Source: an uncultured Methylococcaceae bacterium
GTDB taxonomy: Bacteria > Pseudomonadota > Gammaproteobacteria > Methylococcales > Methylomonadaceae
Assembly (NCBI GenBank): GCA_903873045.1
Contig: CAIQND010000712.1
Span: forward strand, 1-14,253
Direction of reading: 5' to 3'
Length of the DNA: 14,253 nucleotides
The notes beneath the pieces were generated by a model that saw nothing but the letters and a program-made list of their open reading frames with translations, made no database searches and was not told the DNA's origin. A program made the position numbers and the translations under genes. Shown here one piece after another: positions 6,984-14,228 of this stretch. Position 1 is the first letter of the stretch, and the number at the start of each line of letters is the position of its first letter.

Positions 6984-7310
6984 TTATATATGTGAGAAAT
7001 GGGTTTCGGGAATTTCGCCTATAGGCGAAAGTGTGGATTGGACTTCTTCGGCCTTGGTCAGGTGACCCTCTAAAATCCTATAAATTGTTTTTGGTGATAG
7101 CTGATAACGCTTTGCCAGATGATCAACCGTTGCACCGGAACTATGCAGGCTATTTATCTCGCTGTTTCTCATATTGAAATTATTAGTTGGTATATATAGC
7201 CGCTCTCCTCCAAAATTTTTTATCAATGCAAAAACTACATCAACGGCTTGCTGATCATCACCAATGACTCCAGCGACCACGCGGCGCATTTCTTGTATTA
7301 TTCCGGTCAT
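6984..7310 (-). CDS. Mor-family transcription activator
   Basis: This 108-residue protein carries the signature of the Mor/C family of phage Mu activators: the stretch VVFALIKNFGGERLYIPTNN (residues 25-44), whose GGERLYIP core forms the beta strand of the dimer interface, followed by a helix-turn-helix at about 61-80 (TVDHLAKRYQLSPKTIYRIL). Mu Mor activates the middle promoter and its relative C activates late promoters by binding a dyad next to a weak -35 box and contacting RNA polymerase. The gene overlaps the end of the large terminase gene by four bases, so it is made with the packaging proteins. It is followed by a spacer with dyads and a promoter-like pair, its likely target. Length and motifs are complete; the C-terminal tail after residue 85 is variable. 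Confidence 0.82.
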   Translation of the reverse strand: MTGIIQEMRRVVAGVIGDDQQAVDVVFALIKNFGGERLYIPTNNFNMRNSEINSLHSSGATVDHLAKRYQLSPKTIYRILEGHLTKAEEVQSTLSPIGEIPETHFSHI

Positions 7311-9361
7311 AATAGTTGGCTGTTCCTTTTGGGTTTTTGAAGTACAGGGGGGGTTGGTACAACCAAGCCACGCATTTCACGGGCTTCTTCTGCATTAATC
7401 ACATTACAGTTTATGTCCAGCGGTGCGGCCCACGCCGGTGGGTTCTGCCAGTTAAAGCTTTCGGCATTGATGCCAAGTTTCCAGCAACAGGCCAAAATAT
7501 AAACGCTTAAATCCAGTGATTCATTACGCTTTCTGATGGGTATCCATTTGCCGTTATCCTGACGGGTCTCTGCTTGCAGCTCGTCGTAGTAATCATCGGC
7601 CAGCCATTTGGAGAAATGTAAATACATGCCGCCGGGTAAAGTGCGGCGCAATATGGAGGCGACAATATCTTTAAAAAAATCGGTGGCCAGTAAATAAATA
7701 GGCACATCTTTCATTTTTCTTCCGATCAGATCCTTACCGTAAGAGCGGGTTATTGGCACCTCGTTTTTTCCGGAACTACCTTTTATCAGGATTACTTTAT
7801 TGCCTAATCCGGATTTTTTAAGGCGGCGGTAAAATTCATAGGCGTTGTTGGTGGTGTCACCTTCGCCACCGGTATCAATAGCCGTTAAATGCACCAGCAT
7901 TTTTTTGCCGTTGTGGGTGCGATAGCTGGATGAGATAACTTTATCAACCAACACCTCCCAGTCTTCTTTGTTGCTGCCTGGATTAATATGGCGTATTTTA
8001 TCACCTTCATCAATAAAACAAATTTCAAAGCGGTCAACTATCCACTGTTCAAGGCCTACGCCAACAGCATGTACCTCAACAACAAAGCGGGAATTTTTAC
8101 CGTTTTGGATGTCGACAGAAGCCAGTAAAACACGGGCCTGATTGGGGACATAATAACGCTCAAGGGCTTCGGCCCTGTCTGATAGGCCGGTATAAGCATC
8201 AAGTTCAGCCAGGTGCCGTGGGATATACGGTGCGCCAAAGTTGACGTTGATTGTTGTTTTGAGGTTTTGCTCGGAACCGGTGATGTCGTATTCGCGGTGG
8301 CCTTTTAAAAACCGTTCTACCAGGGCTTCAGGGTTAGAGTAGGCGGCAAAGATACCGGGAAACCAAAAGGAAGCGGTGCTGCTTTTTATGGGTTCACCAA
8401 CGACTTTTCCATTTTGGATAGTGCAGCCTTGAGGAACCCAAAGGCCGGTATTGTTCATGGCCTGTTTGTGTACAACATCAATCAGACAGCCATTTTTAGT
8501 GCAGACAAATTTAACTGCGCGATTAATACTGGTTTCCGTTGCGCCAAACAAATCGCGGTCATGGATAAAATCTAAGCCTGATTCAGCGGGGGGTGGCATG
8601 TAGTATTCACCGCACTCTGGGCATTGGACATACCAGCGGCGCATATCGCCCATGTTGAACAAGGAAAGTGCGCCGCCACACGGAGGGGCTTCATGGTTAA
8701 AATTGGTTTTATGCTTGGGATCAGTCACTTCAAAACCGGGCGAAGTTTCCACCAAGGTCATACCGCGACTTAAAAACTTTGCGGTACGCTGGCCTGCCAG
8801 TGCAAAAGGCGATCCCTCCCCATCAATGTTTTGGGTCATGCGGTCATAGTCAGTGATCAGCACATACTTAAGCGGTTTTCCTGACAGCTCGTTGATCGAC
8901 GGCCAGCGCTGAAACAATATGACGCCGGATTTGAAAACCTTGTCATAGGTATTGTCGCTTTTACTACCCGGGGCCAGTTCTTTTTTAAGATCGGCACTGT
9001 CCCGAAAAGCGCGTTTGATAACTTGGGTATCAAAGTCGCGGGCAGTACCTTTGGTTGTTTGCATGATCATAAAGTCAGCGGGATCACATTTGATCACATA
9101 GGCCATAAAATTAGTGATGAGGCCTTGTGTTTTTCCACTTTGGGCAGGCCCCACAAAAATTACCGAGCTGTAATCCCTGCTGGTCAGGCAATCCATGGGC
9201 TCAATCATGTAGGGTGTTAGTTTGGGATCCCATTTATCAATGCCGCCATTGGCTGTCCTTATCTTTACATAGCGCATCGCCGCTTCAGTCACTGTTATCC
9301 GCTCAGGTGGCCTGATCATTTTTGCTATATCTTGGCGAATATCAACAGCAGTCGTTGTCAT
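7307..9361 (-). CDS. Terminase large subunit, GpA family
   Basis: The DNA packaging motor and nuclease, 684 residues from the preferred ATG at 9361. That ATG overlaps the small subunit stop as TAATG; an in-frame start at 9388 would add nine residues but overlap more. The ATPase half has Walker A GPAQSGKT (residues 71-78) and a Walker B-like YVLITDYD (166-173). A zinc-ribbon-like set CPEC...CTKNGC (Cys247, 250, 287, 292) follows, as in GpA proteins. The nuclease half has Asp417 in LLASVDIQNG and Asp496 in LTAIDTGG as likely metal ligands. The protein cuts concatemeric DNA and drives it through the portal into the prohead. Its end overlaps the Mor-like gene. It shows all key motifs and looks intact. 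Confidence 0.92.
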   Translation of the reverse strand: MTTTAVDIRQDIAKMIRPPERITVTEAAMRYVKIRTANGGIDKWDPKLTPYMIEPMDCLTSRDYSSVIFVGPAQSGKTQGLITNFMAYVIKCDPADFMIMQTTKGTARDFDTQVIKRAFRDSADLKKELAPGSKSDNTYDKVFKSGVILFQRWPSINELSGKPLKYVLITDYDRMTQNIDGEGSPFALAGQRTAKFLSRGMTLVETSPGFEVTDPKHKTNFNHEAPPCGGALSLFNMGDMRRWYVQCPECGEYYMPPPAESGLDFIHDRDLFGATETSINRAVKFVCTKNGCLIDVVHKQAMNNTGLWVPQGCTIQNGKVVGEPIKSSTASFWFPGIFAAYSNPEALVERFLKGHREYDITGSEQNLKTTINVNFGAPYIPRHLAELDAYTGLSDRAEALERYYVPNQARVLLASVDIQNGKNSRFVVEVHAVGVGLEQWIVDRFEICFIDEGDKIRHINPGSNKEDWEVLVDKVISSSYRTHNGKKMLVHLTAIDTGGEGDTTNNAYEFYRRLKKSGLGNKVILIKGSSGKNEVPITRSYGKDLIGRKMKDVPIYLLATDFFKDIVASILRRTLPGGMYLHFSKWLADDYYDELQAETRQDNGKWIPIRKRNESLDLSVYILACCWKLGINAESFNWQNPPAWAAPLDINCNVINAEEAREMRGLVVPTPPVLQKPKRNSQLL

Positions 9362-9846
9362 TATGCTTCTGCCACGGCTTGCGCCCATTGTTCTCTCAGG
9401 GCATCAATGCGCCCTTCAATGCTGGAGATTATCTTGTGGTCAAGGTGGTGGTCACGCTCCAGGATATCCGGTAATGTCTCCAGGACCTGTAAACCCATTT
9501 TTGCAATGGCGGCCATTTGCTCACGTGAATCATCAGAGCCAACTGCCAACCCTGATTCACGTTCAAACTTGAGACGTTCGTTTTCTGAGCGATACCAATC
9601 TGCGCGTTCTTTAGGCGACATTTTGGCAGGATCATTCATACCGTTGGCTGATGTATCAGGCATCAATATTGCCCGAGCCGCAGCACAGACGCTATAAACC
9701 GGGAATCCCCGTTTTTCACCAGATGGGTTTACGCCAGCGGCTCTCAGTCGGCTTTGTACGGTTTCCCGGGCAATACCAAACTCCCGTGCAAACTGACTTA
9801 GCGACCAGCTAAACCAATCGGTTTGGGAAACAACCTCACCTGCCAT
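9361..9846 (-). CDS. Terminase small subunit-like protein, DUF1441 (Nu1-type)
   Basis: The 161-residue product from ATG at 9846 has an N-terminal helix-turn-helix (WSLSQFAREFGIARETVQSR, about residues 13-32, with the winged part up to the basic GEKRGFPVYSV). This layout is found in lambda Nu1 and in the DUF1441 family that precedes GpA terminases. The middle motif KMSPKERADWYRSENERLKF and the following long charged helices, ending in LREQWAQAVAEA, are the family's dimer and large-subunit contact region. Such proteins bind the packaging site and recruit the motor. An upstream in-frame TTG at 9858 would add four residues (a poly-T stretch coding for Phe-Phe-Leu) and is less likely. No clear Shine-Dalgarno sequence is seen. 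Confidence 0.8.
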   Translation of the reverse strand: MAGEVVSQTDWFSWSLSQFAREFGIARETVQSRLRAAGVNPSGEKRGFPVYSVCAAARAILMPDTSANGMNDPAKMSPKERADWYRSENERLKFERESGLAVGSDDSREQMAAIAKMGLQVLETLPDILERDHHLDHKIISSIEGRIDALREQWAQAVAEA

Positions 9847-9940
9847 TAGAAAAAACAAAAAATGTAATAATCATATAGTAATCATGCACTTAATTAACAC
9901 ATATAACCTATTAGTTGAGACTTATAAACCCCAAAAAACT

Positions 9941-9968
9941 CAAAAATATCGCGTGACATACCCGCGAT
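9941..9968 (-). terminator. Probable intrinsic terminator between endolysin and terminase genes
   Basis: On the minus strand, ATCGCG (9968-9963) and CGCGAT (9953-9948) form a six-base-pair stem with a nine-base loop, followed by ATTTTTG and, a few bases on, another run of six T. This would end transcripts that include the endolysin before the terminase genes. The stem is short, so termination may be partial. The rest of 9847-10027 is AT-rich towards the terminase start and shows no convincing gene. I found no good promoter pair there for the terminase genes, only an isolated TATGAT. Confidence 0.5.
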
Positions 9969-10027
9969 GGACGGTTAGCCCAGGGAAGTACCTTGGCACC
10001 CGGGGTAGCCGCCAATCATTGCCAAAA

Positions 10028-10552
10028 TCAGACAGTCAAAAAATGGTTAGCACGATTAATCCAGCCCGTCAAAAATACCGATTGACTGGCGTCGTTATCA
10101 ACGATGTTTCGATAGTGTTCTTTACGTGCCAGACAAATAGACCGCAACACATCCGCCTTGTACACATTGCAGGCAATCACCGCCGACTGATAACTGTGCG
10201 GCCCCAAGTGACCATCCACCACAATGGGAGAGCCCAGTTTATGAATGACCCGCTGCAAAAGCTTAATCGCAGTGACCGGCCCCATATTCACCGCCATATC
10301 AAACACCACCGGTTGAATAAGCTCAGGCAAAAGCCAAATGCCAGGTGCAATAAAATAGTTCGCCTCATAAATGTCTTCAGCCTCGGACTTGCTTAACCAA
10401 CGAATATCCCCTCGCTCCACATCATGACCGCGATACGCCGCCAATGTTTTCAAAGTAATGCCGTACTTGGTGGGGCCGCCTTTATCAGCCTTATGATCCA
10501 CATAACCACCTTCCCGATCCAACAAACCACCGATCAATTGTGCAAACTTCAT
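10028..10552 (-). CDS. Endolysin, glycoside hydrolase family 108 (N-acetylmuramidase)
   Basis: A 174-residue cell-wall hydrolase that would cut the glycan backbone of peptidoglycan to release phage. The N-terminal GH108 domain carries LLDREGGYVDHKADKGGPTKYGIT (residues about 10-33 overall), with Glu14 as the likely catalytic acid. Asp23-Lys-Gly-Gly, Thr28 and the YGIT motif are conserved in the family. DIYEANYF and FDMAVNMGP follow. From about residue 93 it continues as the peptidoglycan-binding domain usually paired with GH108 (AIKLLQRVIHKLG, IVVDGHLGP, ending in FLTGWINRANHFL). No signal peptide or anchor is visible, so export should need a holin. The ATG overlaps the stop of the preceding 67-residue gene by four bases. 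Full length for the family. Confidence 0.9.
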   Translation of the reverse strand: MKFAQLIGGLLDREGGYVDHKADKGGPTKYGITLKTLAAYRGHDVERGDIRWLSKSEAEDIYEANYFIAPGIWLLPELIQPVVFDMAVNMGPVTAIKLLQRVIHKLGSPIVVDGHLGPHSYQSAVIACNVYKADVLRSICLARKEHYRNIVDNDASQSVFLTGWINRANHFLTV

Positions 10553-10752
10553 TTTTTCACCTTATCAACATGTAAACCCAAAGCCAGACTAACCGCACCC
10601 GACTCAATAATTTCACCACTGCCCAACTGAACCACCATGCCCGCAGGCTTGCCAAACGCCTTGTTCACTGCCAACAACCAATCAGCCAAGGCAGGTGCCT
10701 CGTTTTTTATTATTTCCCATTGTTGGCGCTTTTTATCCATCACATCACTCAT
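10549..10752 (-). CDS. Hypothetical protein, 67 residues, coupled to endolysin
   Basis: A small protein beginning MSDVMDKKRQQWEIIKNEAP. It has a moderately hydrophobic but not clearly membrane-spanning middle (ALADWLLAVNKAFGKPAGMVV) and a C-terminal part with SGEIIESGAVSLALGLHVDK, ending in KK. I do not recognise a family. It overlaps the endolysin start by four bases and follows the heptamer repeat array, so it is probably the first gene of a two-gene lysis transcript. A regulatory or lysis-accessory role is a guess from position only. An in-frame Met at codon 5 is an alternative start. Confidence 0.55.
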   Translation of the reverse strand: MSDVMDKKRQQWEIIKNEAPALADWLLAVNKAFGKPAGMVVQLGSGEIIESGAVSLALGLHVDKVKK

Positions 10753-10760
10753 ATTTAATT

Positions 10761-11011
10761 TGTGCAGGGTAAAAAAAACCTGTGCTAGCTAGTGTGCAAG
10801 CTAAAAAATACATAACATCTTGATTATTAAAACGTGTGCAGGTGTGCAGTGTGTGCAGGGTATAAACTTCATTTGAAAACTTAAAAACAGTCGTCGCACA
10901 CACGCACGCACACGGGCGAGTGGGTTTAACCCTGCACACCCTGCACAGGCCACGCCATGCATGGGTTTATACCCTGCACACCCACACTGCACACACTGCA
11001 CACCCTGCACA
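10761..11011. repeat. Heptamer TGTGCAG array in inverted halves (candidate replication origin)
   Basis: This gene-free stretch holds repeated TGTGCAG. On the plus strand, forward copies start at 10761, 10835, 10843 and 10852, with an imperfect one at 10793. Reverse copies (CTGCACA) start at 10932, 10941, 10974, 10987, 10996 and 11005. Spacing inside clusters is eight or nine bases. The longest pair is a perfect 17-base inverted repeat, 10851-10867 with 10965-10981. AT-rich tracts lie at 10801-10833 and 10860-10889. A strictly alternating pyrimidine-purine run (10895-10914) marks the centre. Iterons next to AT-rich DNA, directly after a primase-helicase gene, are the usual look of a phage origin. 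Alternatives are a regulatory array or simple-sequence expansion. Confidence 0.6.
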
Positions 11012-11027
11012 GCCATAATGGCAAGCA

Positions 11028-13406
11028 TCATTCGCCCTTATACTCTTCAAAAGTATGATGAAATTCATCCACGCAAGCGCCCAGCCATGCCTTTATCTCC
11101 CTGCCAAACGGCACCGTCTCAATGCCGTCAGGAAAAATAAAGGTCTGTGGATTTTTGGTATCCTTGCACTGTGATGTCATCCGTTGACGGTCGGATGTAC
11201 AATTAAACCGCTTTAACAGCATATCAACCATCTTGATGATACTGCCCGGCTTGACCCCTTGCTTTCCGCACCATACCTTGTAAAGCTCATAAAACATCGG
11301 ACTTAGCACAGGCGCTAAAATAACCGGCGAGCCATGGCCCGGCCAGCCTTTTTCTGGCGGAGTATTAAAGCCGCCAATAAGCCCCTTGCACCAATCCTCA
11401 TAAAACCGACTAATCGTATCCTTTGACAGATCAATCAAATCTTGCTTGGCGGTTGTCATCGGTGGTGGCGTATGCTCGTTAAAATCCCCCAGATCCACCT
11501 GCAACAAATAATCATGAAACGCCGCAACGCCGCCGCTTGCCTTCTCGACTGCCACCGTCTTATAAAAATCAGCCGTCAACTTTTCCGGAGTCCAAATCAC
11601 CGCATGACGCCGATCATCTTCTTCAAGCACAACAGGCATTCGTTCATTCGACAAAAACACCAGGTTGACGTGATTGCGTTCCTCATACGCCATCAGGTTC
11701 TTCGGGTTAATCCGTATCCAATCGCCGGTGATAAAGCTCTTCAATTTGTTTTTGACATGATACAAATCCGACCTCGCCACCACCTCATCAGCAATTAAAA
11801 ACAACTTCTTCGAAGCCCAGTCATTAAACTTGTCCTCGATGGCATCCTGCCCGATAATCCTGCCATAACAACCATAAATCTCCATGACCACCTCAAAGAC
11901 CAGGTTCTTACCTGTCCCTTGTGGCCCATGCACCACCACCGCCGTTTTCATCTTGGCACCGGGATGTTGGATCGGATAAGCCAGCCACTTGATCAACCAA
12001 TCAAACAACCCCTGAGCAGTATCCGACTCCTCATTGCCGCACATATACTTAATCAGGCGCAACAACTGGCTGCAATCCCCCTTAACCGGCACCGTAGGCC
12101 AGCCAGACCACAAATTACAAATAACCTTGCTGTCCCTCCCCCCCGGATCAAACCCGACATTATCAATCCCTACGATCTTGCGGAATGAAGAGGACTGCCA
12201 TTGCTTGGCATAATCCCGCGATATGCAGGCATCAATCATATCGGACTGTTTCAGCATAATCCGCTTGTCAAAATCAAACACCGTGCCGCCATGCCCATAA
12301 ATCAGCGCGTACCGCTCCAACAACTCAACCGCACTGGAGATCGGCACAAATTCAGGTGGCAAGGTCTCGACCGGTCTTTTAGCGGCCAACAATGGTTTGG
12401 CGTTGGCACGGATATACTCAGCCAATGCCTCAGCTTTTAAACCGTCCTCAATCGCGTCGGCAATATCCCACCCGCTGACCCGATCGCCCGGCTTGGGTAT
12501 CACCATCATCCACACCCGACATCCCAAACCCACCAACTTATCGGCAATCTGGGTAGCGGCCTTGATACCAGGTTGCTCAGCCTCAGGCAACAACACACCA
12601 GACTTATCTTTTTGCGCATCACAATCCGGCCAAATAATCACCTTGTGGCCTGCCAGCGGCGACCAATCAATCTTGCTCACCGCCTTACTGCCACCCGGCC
12701 ACGTCAAACACGCCAGCTCGGGTAGCTGTTCAGCGGCGGCATCCGCGCACTTCTCACCTTCGGTAATCAGTACCGTTGCACCCGGTTTTGAAGACAACCG
12801 ATCCAGTCCGTACAAATAGCGAGGTTCTTTAAAGCCCATCCACCGCCACTCTTCTTTGCCGGTTTCAGTATTCTTACCCCACGTCAACGGCAACACTTCC
12901 TTACCGCCACTGGAATTTAAAAACCGGAACATATAGCCCAGAACAGCGCCGGAGAAATTCCGATAGACCCAAACCGTTTCCGGAAGCCCGCGCACCAAAT
13001 GCGCCTTGGGGGGTTCCGGTGCATCCACAGGCGGCACTATCGACACCCATTTAGGCTTCGCTTTCTTGGCCTTTACCGGTGGGAGCGCCTCGCCTGGTTT
13101 ATCAAGTCCCAGCATCTCAGCCAACTCCTTACCGGCAGCGCCTTGATCGTTGTTGTGGAAGAGGTAGGCATACAAAGACACCGGATCAGAACCGCTATCA
13201 CCACACGCAAAGTCAGACCAAATACCTTTATGCAAATTAATCGAAAACGAACCAGCATGGGTATCGTTACGCGTAGGATTGATTGACGCATACTCACCGC
13301 CCGACTGCTTGCCATCCGGCAACCATTGCTGGCAATAGGACGCAAAGTTTCCCAACAGCACCGCATTGATGCCGTCAAAATTAATCTTGTGTGCTTGTGT
13401 TTTCAT
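11028..13406 (-). CDS. Phage primase-helicase (TOPRIM-like plus DUF5906/SF3-type ATPase)
   Basis: A 792-residue replication protein. Residues about 25-85 resemble a CHC2-type primase N-terminal module (YASINPTRNDTHAGSFSINL, then GIWSDFACGDSG), but the zinc-binding cysteines are mostly absent. Residues about 210-310 look TOPRIM-like: VLITEGEKCADAA (Glu216, Glu218 region) and VIIWPDCDAQ (Asp261, Asp263). The C-terminal helicase has Walker A GPQGTGKN (494-501), Walker B LFLIADE (535-541) and a sensor-like NLVFLSNE (581-588), as in DUF5906/D5-like superfamily 3 helicases. It probably primes and unwinds DNA at the phage origin. Its start overlaps the kinase stop by four bases and its stop lies next to the heptamer array. 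Confidence 0.85.
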   Translation of the reverse strand: MKTQAHKINFDGINAVLLGNFASYCQQWLPDGKQSGGEYASINPTRNDTHAGSFSINLHKGIWSDFACGDSGSDPVSLYAYLFHNNDQGAAGKELAEMLGLDKPGEALPPVKAKKAKPKWVSIVPPVDAPEPPKAHLVRGLPETVWVYRNFSGAVLGYMFRFLNSSGGKEVLPLTWGKNTETGKEEWRWMGFKEPRYLYGLDRLSSKPGATVLITEGEKCADAAAEQLPELACLTWPGGSKAVSKIDWSPLAGHKVIIWPDCDAQKDKSGVLLPEAEQPGIKAATQIADKLVGLGCRVWMMVIPKPGDRVSGWDIADAIEDGLKAEALAEYIRANAKPLLAAKRPVETLPPEFVPISSAVELLERYALIYGHGGTVFDFDKRIMLKQSDMIDACISRDYAKQWQSSSFRKIVGIDNVGFDPGGRDSKVICNLWSGWPTVPVKGDCSQLLRLIKYMCGNEESDTAQGLFDWLIKWLAYPIQHPGAKMKTAVVVHGPQGTGKNLVFEVVMEIYGCYGRIIGQDAIEDKFNDWASKKLFLIADEVVARSDLYHVKNKLKSFITGDWIRINPKNLMAYEERNHVNLVFLSNERMPVVLEEDDRRHAVIWTPEKLTADFYKTVAVEKASGGVAAFHDYLLQVDLGDFNEHTPPPMTTAKQDLIDLSKDTISRFYEDWCKGLIGGFNTPPEKGWPGHGSPVILAPVLSPMFYELYKVWCGKQGVKPGSIIKMVDMLLKRFNCTSDRQRMTSQCKDTKNPQTFIFPDGIETVPFGREIKAWLGACVDEFHHTFEEYKGE

Positions 13407-13963
13407 GCCTGCATAAACCCGGCAACAACCGCCGCAACGTCCCGCAGCAAATCAACCACGGCATAATCATTGTTAATCAACACATCATCCGCGTGTATCT
13501 GGATGCCTGACTCGCTTGGGTGACCATCATCAGACACCAGTCCCCCGCGATCAATATGGATAACCAGCCCGCCCAGGCTACGGATCAACGCCGCCTCATT
13601 CTCAAAGCGCACATCATCAAAAACCAGATACTCAGCGGTTTCAGACACCAGGCGCTTACTCATCCACATTGCCCAAATATCCGCATGAATGGTGTCACGT
13701 CCCCACTCTGTACCCAAGGTTTGCATAAGATGACGGGCAGAGACGCCCAATTCAGGAATGACAACCTCTTTATGGGTCGTCATCAGTTGTTCAATGTAAT
13801 CTTGCTCAAGATCAAAGCCTTGTAGCAAAAACCAAACAATATCCTTGATCGGCTCAGCAAACGACAGTTTTTTAAAACTGTTGCCGACCAGATAATCGGC
13901 TGATGTGCTTTTGCCCGACTGCTTGGGGCCGGTGAACGCTATGATTGTTTTATGCTCGCTCAT
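13403..13963 (-). CDS. Deoxynucleoside monophosphate kinase-like protein
   Basis: A 186-residue P-loop protein. Walker A is GPKQSGKST (residues 12-20). The acid-rich motif EYLVFDDVRFENEA (111-124) with Asp116, Asp117 and Arg119 is characteristic of phage dNMP kinases related to T4 gene 1 protein, as is LSFAEPIKDIVWFLL (33-47). VSARHLMQTLGTEWGRD (74-90) is the conserved substrate-side segment. Such enzymes phosphorylate deoxynucleoside monophosphates to supply phage DNA synthesis. Placement directly before the primase-helicase, with a four-base overlap, fits. No good Shine-Dalgarno site is seen, and a strong terminator stem ends about 20 bases before the ATG. The natural nucleotide substrate cannot be told from sequence. 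Confidence 0.82.
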   Translation of the reverse strand: MSEHKTIIAFTGPKQSGKSTSADYLVGNSFKKLSFAEPIKDIVWFLLQGFDLEQDYIEQLMTTHKEVVIPELGVSARHLMQTLGTEWGRDTIHADIWAMWMSKRLVSETAEYLVFDDVRFENEAALIRSLGGLVIHIDRGGLVSDDGHPSESGIQIHADDVLINNDYAVVDLLRDVAAVVAGFMQA

Positions 13964-13983
13964 TTTATTATTCTAGGTTAGTT

Positions 13984-14013
13984 AAAAAGAGCCCTGGTAA
14001 TTACTCCAGGGCT
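13984..14013 (-). terminator. Strong intrinsic terminator / possible attenuator before the kinase gene
   Basis: On the minus strand, AGCCCTGG (14013-14006) and CCAGGGCT (13997-13990) form a perfect eight-base-pair, GC-rich stem with an eight-base loop, followed by C and five T (13988-13984). On the plus strand no T-run follows, so it acts in the direction of the genes. It would end transcripts of the 47-residue gene. It lies only 20 bases before the kinase ATG at 13963, leaving little room for a separate promoter; a lone TAGAAT (13975-13970) lacks a partner -35 box. Confidence 0.8.
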
Positions 14014-14021
14014 GTCAAGTG

Positions 14022-14045
14022 GGGTCGGACAGGGTCGGGCAGGGT
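14022..14045. repeat. Short G-rich tandem repeat, 10-base unit
   Basis: On the plus strand, GGGTCGGACA and GGGTCGGGCA stand in tandem, followed by a third GGGT. The last part continues as GCAGGGTAAA (14039-14048), a ten-base word that occurs again at 10764-10773 in the first copy of the heptamer array beyond the primase gene. The stretch lies between the 47-residue gene and the terminator. It could be part of a bipartite origin or a site bound by a phage replication or regulatory protein; this is inference. Confidence 0.5.
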
Positions 14046-14057
14046 AAATCAGTGCGG

Positions 14058-14201
14058 TCAGCGCCGCTTATGCGGCTTATAATGATGGTAATAGTCGTCA
14101 TCATCGTCATCGTCACTGGCGGCTTTAATCAGCAACCAGAGCGCACAACCGATAGCGCCAAAGACCAGCACCAGCAAACCGCTTATTTGAATTAAGTTCA
14201 T
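14058..14201 (-). CDS. Small membrane protein with Asp7 and His/Tyr-rich tail, 47 residues
   Basis: A gene from ATG at 14201-14199 to TGA at 14060-14058. The product begins MNLIQISGLLVLVFGAIGCA, forms one membrane segment (about residues 4-26), and then carries AAS, seven consecutive Asp (30-36) and the tail YYHHYKPHKRR. The protein would span the inner membrane once with an acidic, then His/Tyr-rich and basic tail. The tail could bind metal, or may simply be low complexity. I do not recognise a family. A strong terminator follows 45 bases after its stop. No clear ribosome binding site or promoter was found in the AT-rich sequence before it. The clean hydrophobic-charged design supports a real gene. 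Confidence 0.5.
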   Translation of the reverse strand: MNLIQISGLLVLVFGAIGCALWLLIKAASDDDDDDDYYHHYKPHKRR

Positions 14202-14228
14202 AATGGATAAATAAAATAATTAAAAAAA

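Noticed and set aside
9362..9388. Upstream start for the large terminase giving nine extra residues
   Set aside because: The ATG at 9361 forms a TAATG junction with the small subunit stop, as elsewhere in this operon. The longer form would add a basic leader unlike the family.
9859..9905. TATGAT hexamer in AT-rich DNA before the small terminase gene, considered as a promoter
   Set aside because: No acceptable -35 box was found 16 to 18 bases upstream; AT-rich DNA gives such hexamers by chance.
9884..10396. 170-residue open frame on the plus strand
   Set aside because: It lies mostly antisense to the GH108 endolysin, is rich in Arg/His/Asn as antisense frames often are, and matches no family I know.
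10801..11031. Cys-rich minus-strand frame of 76 residues starting in an ATGA overlap with the primase stop
   Set aside because: Its Val-Gln-Cys-Ala-Gly repeats are simply the translation of the TGTGCAG array, and a second overlapping frame at 10745-10939 has the same origin. No independent coding signal was seen.
12397..12819. 140-residue open frame on the plus strand
   Set aside because: Antisense to the TOPRIM-like part of the primase-helicase; composition is that of a shadow frame.
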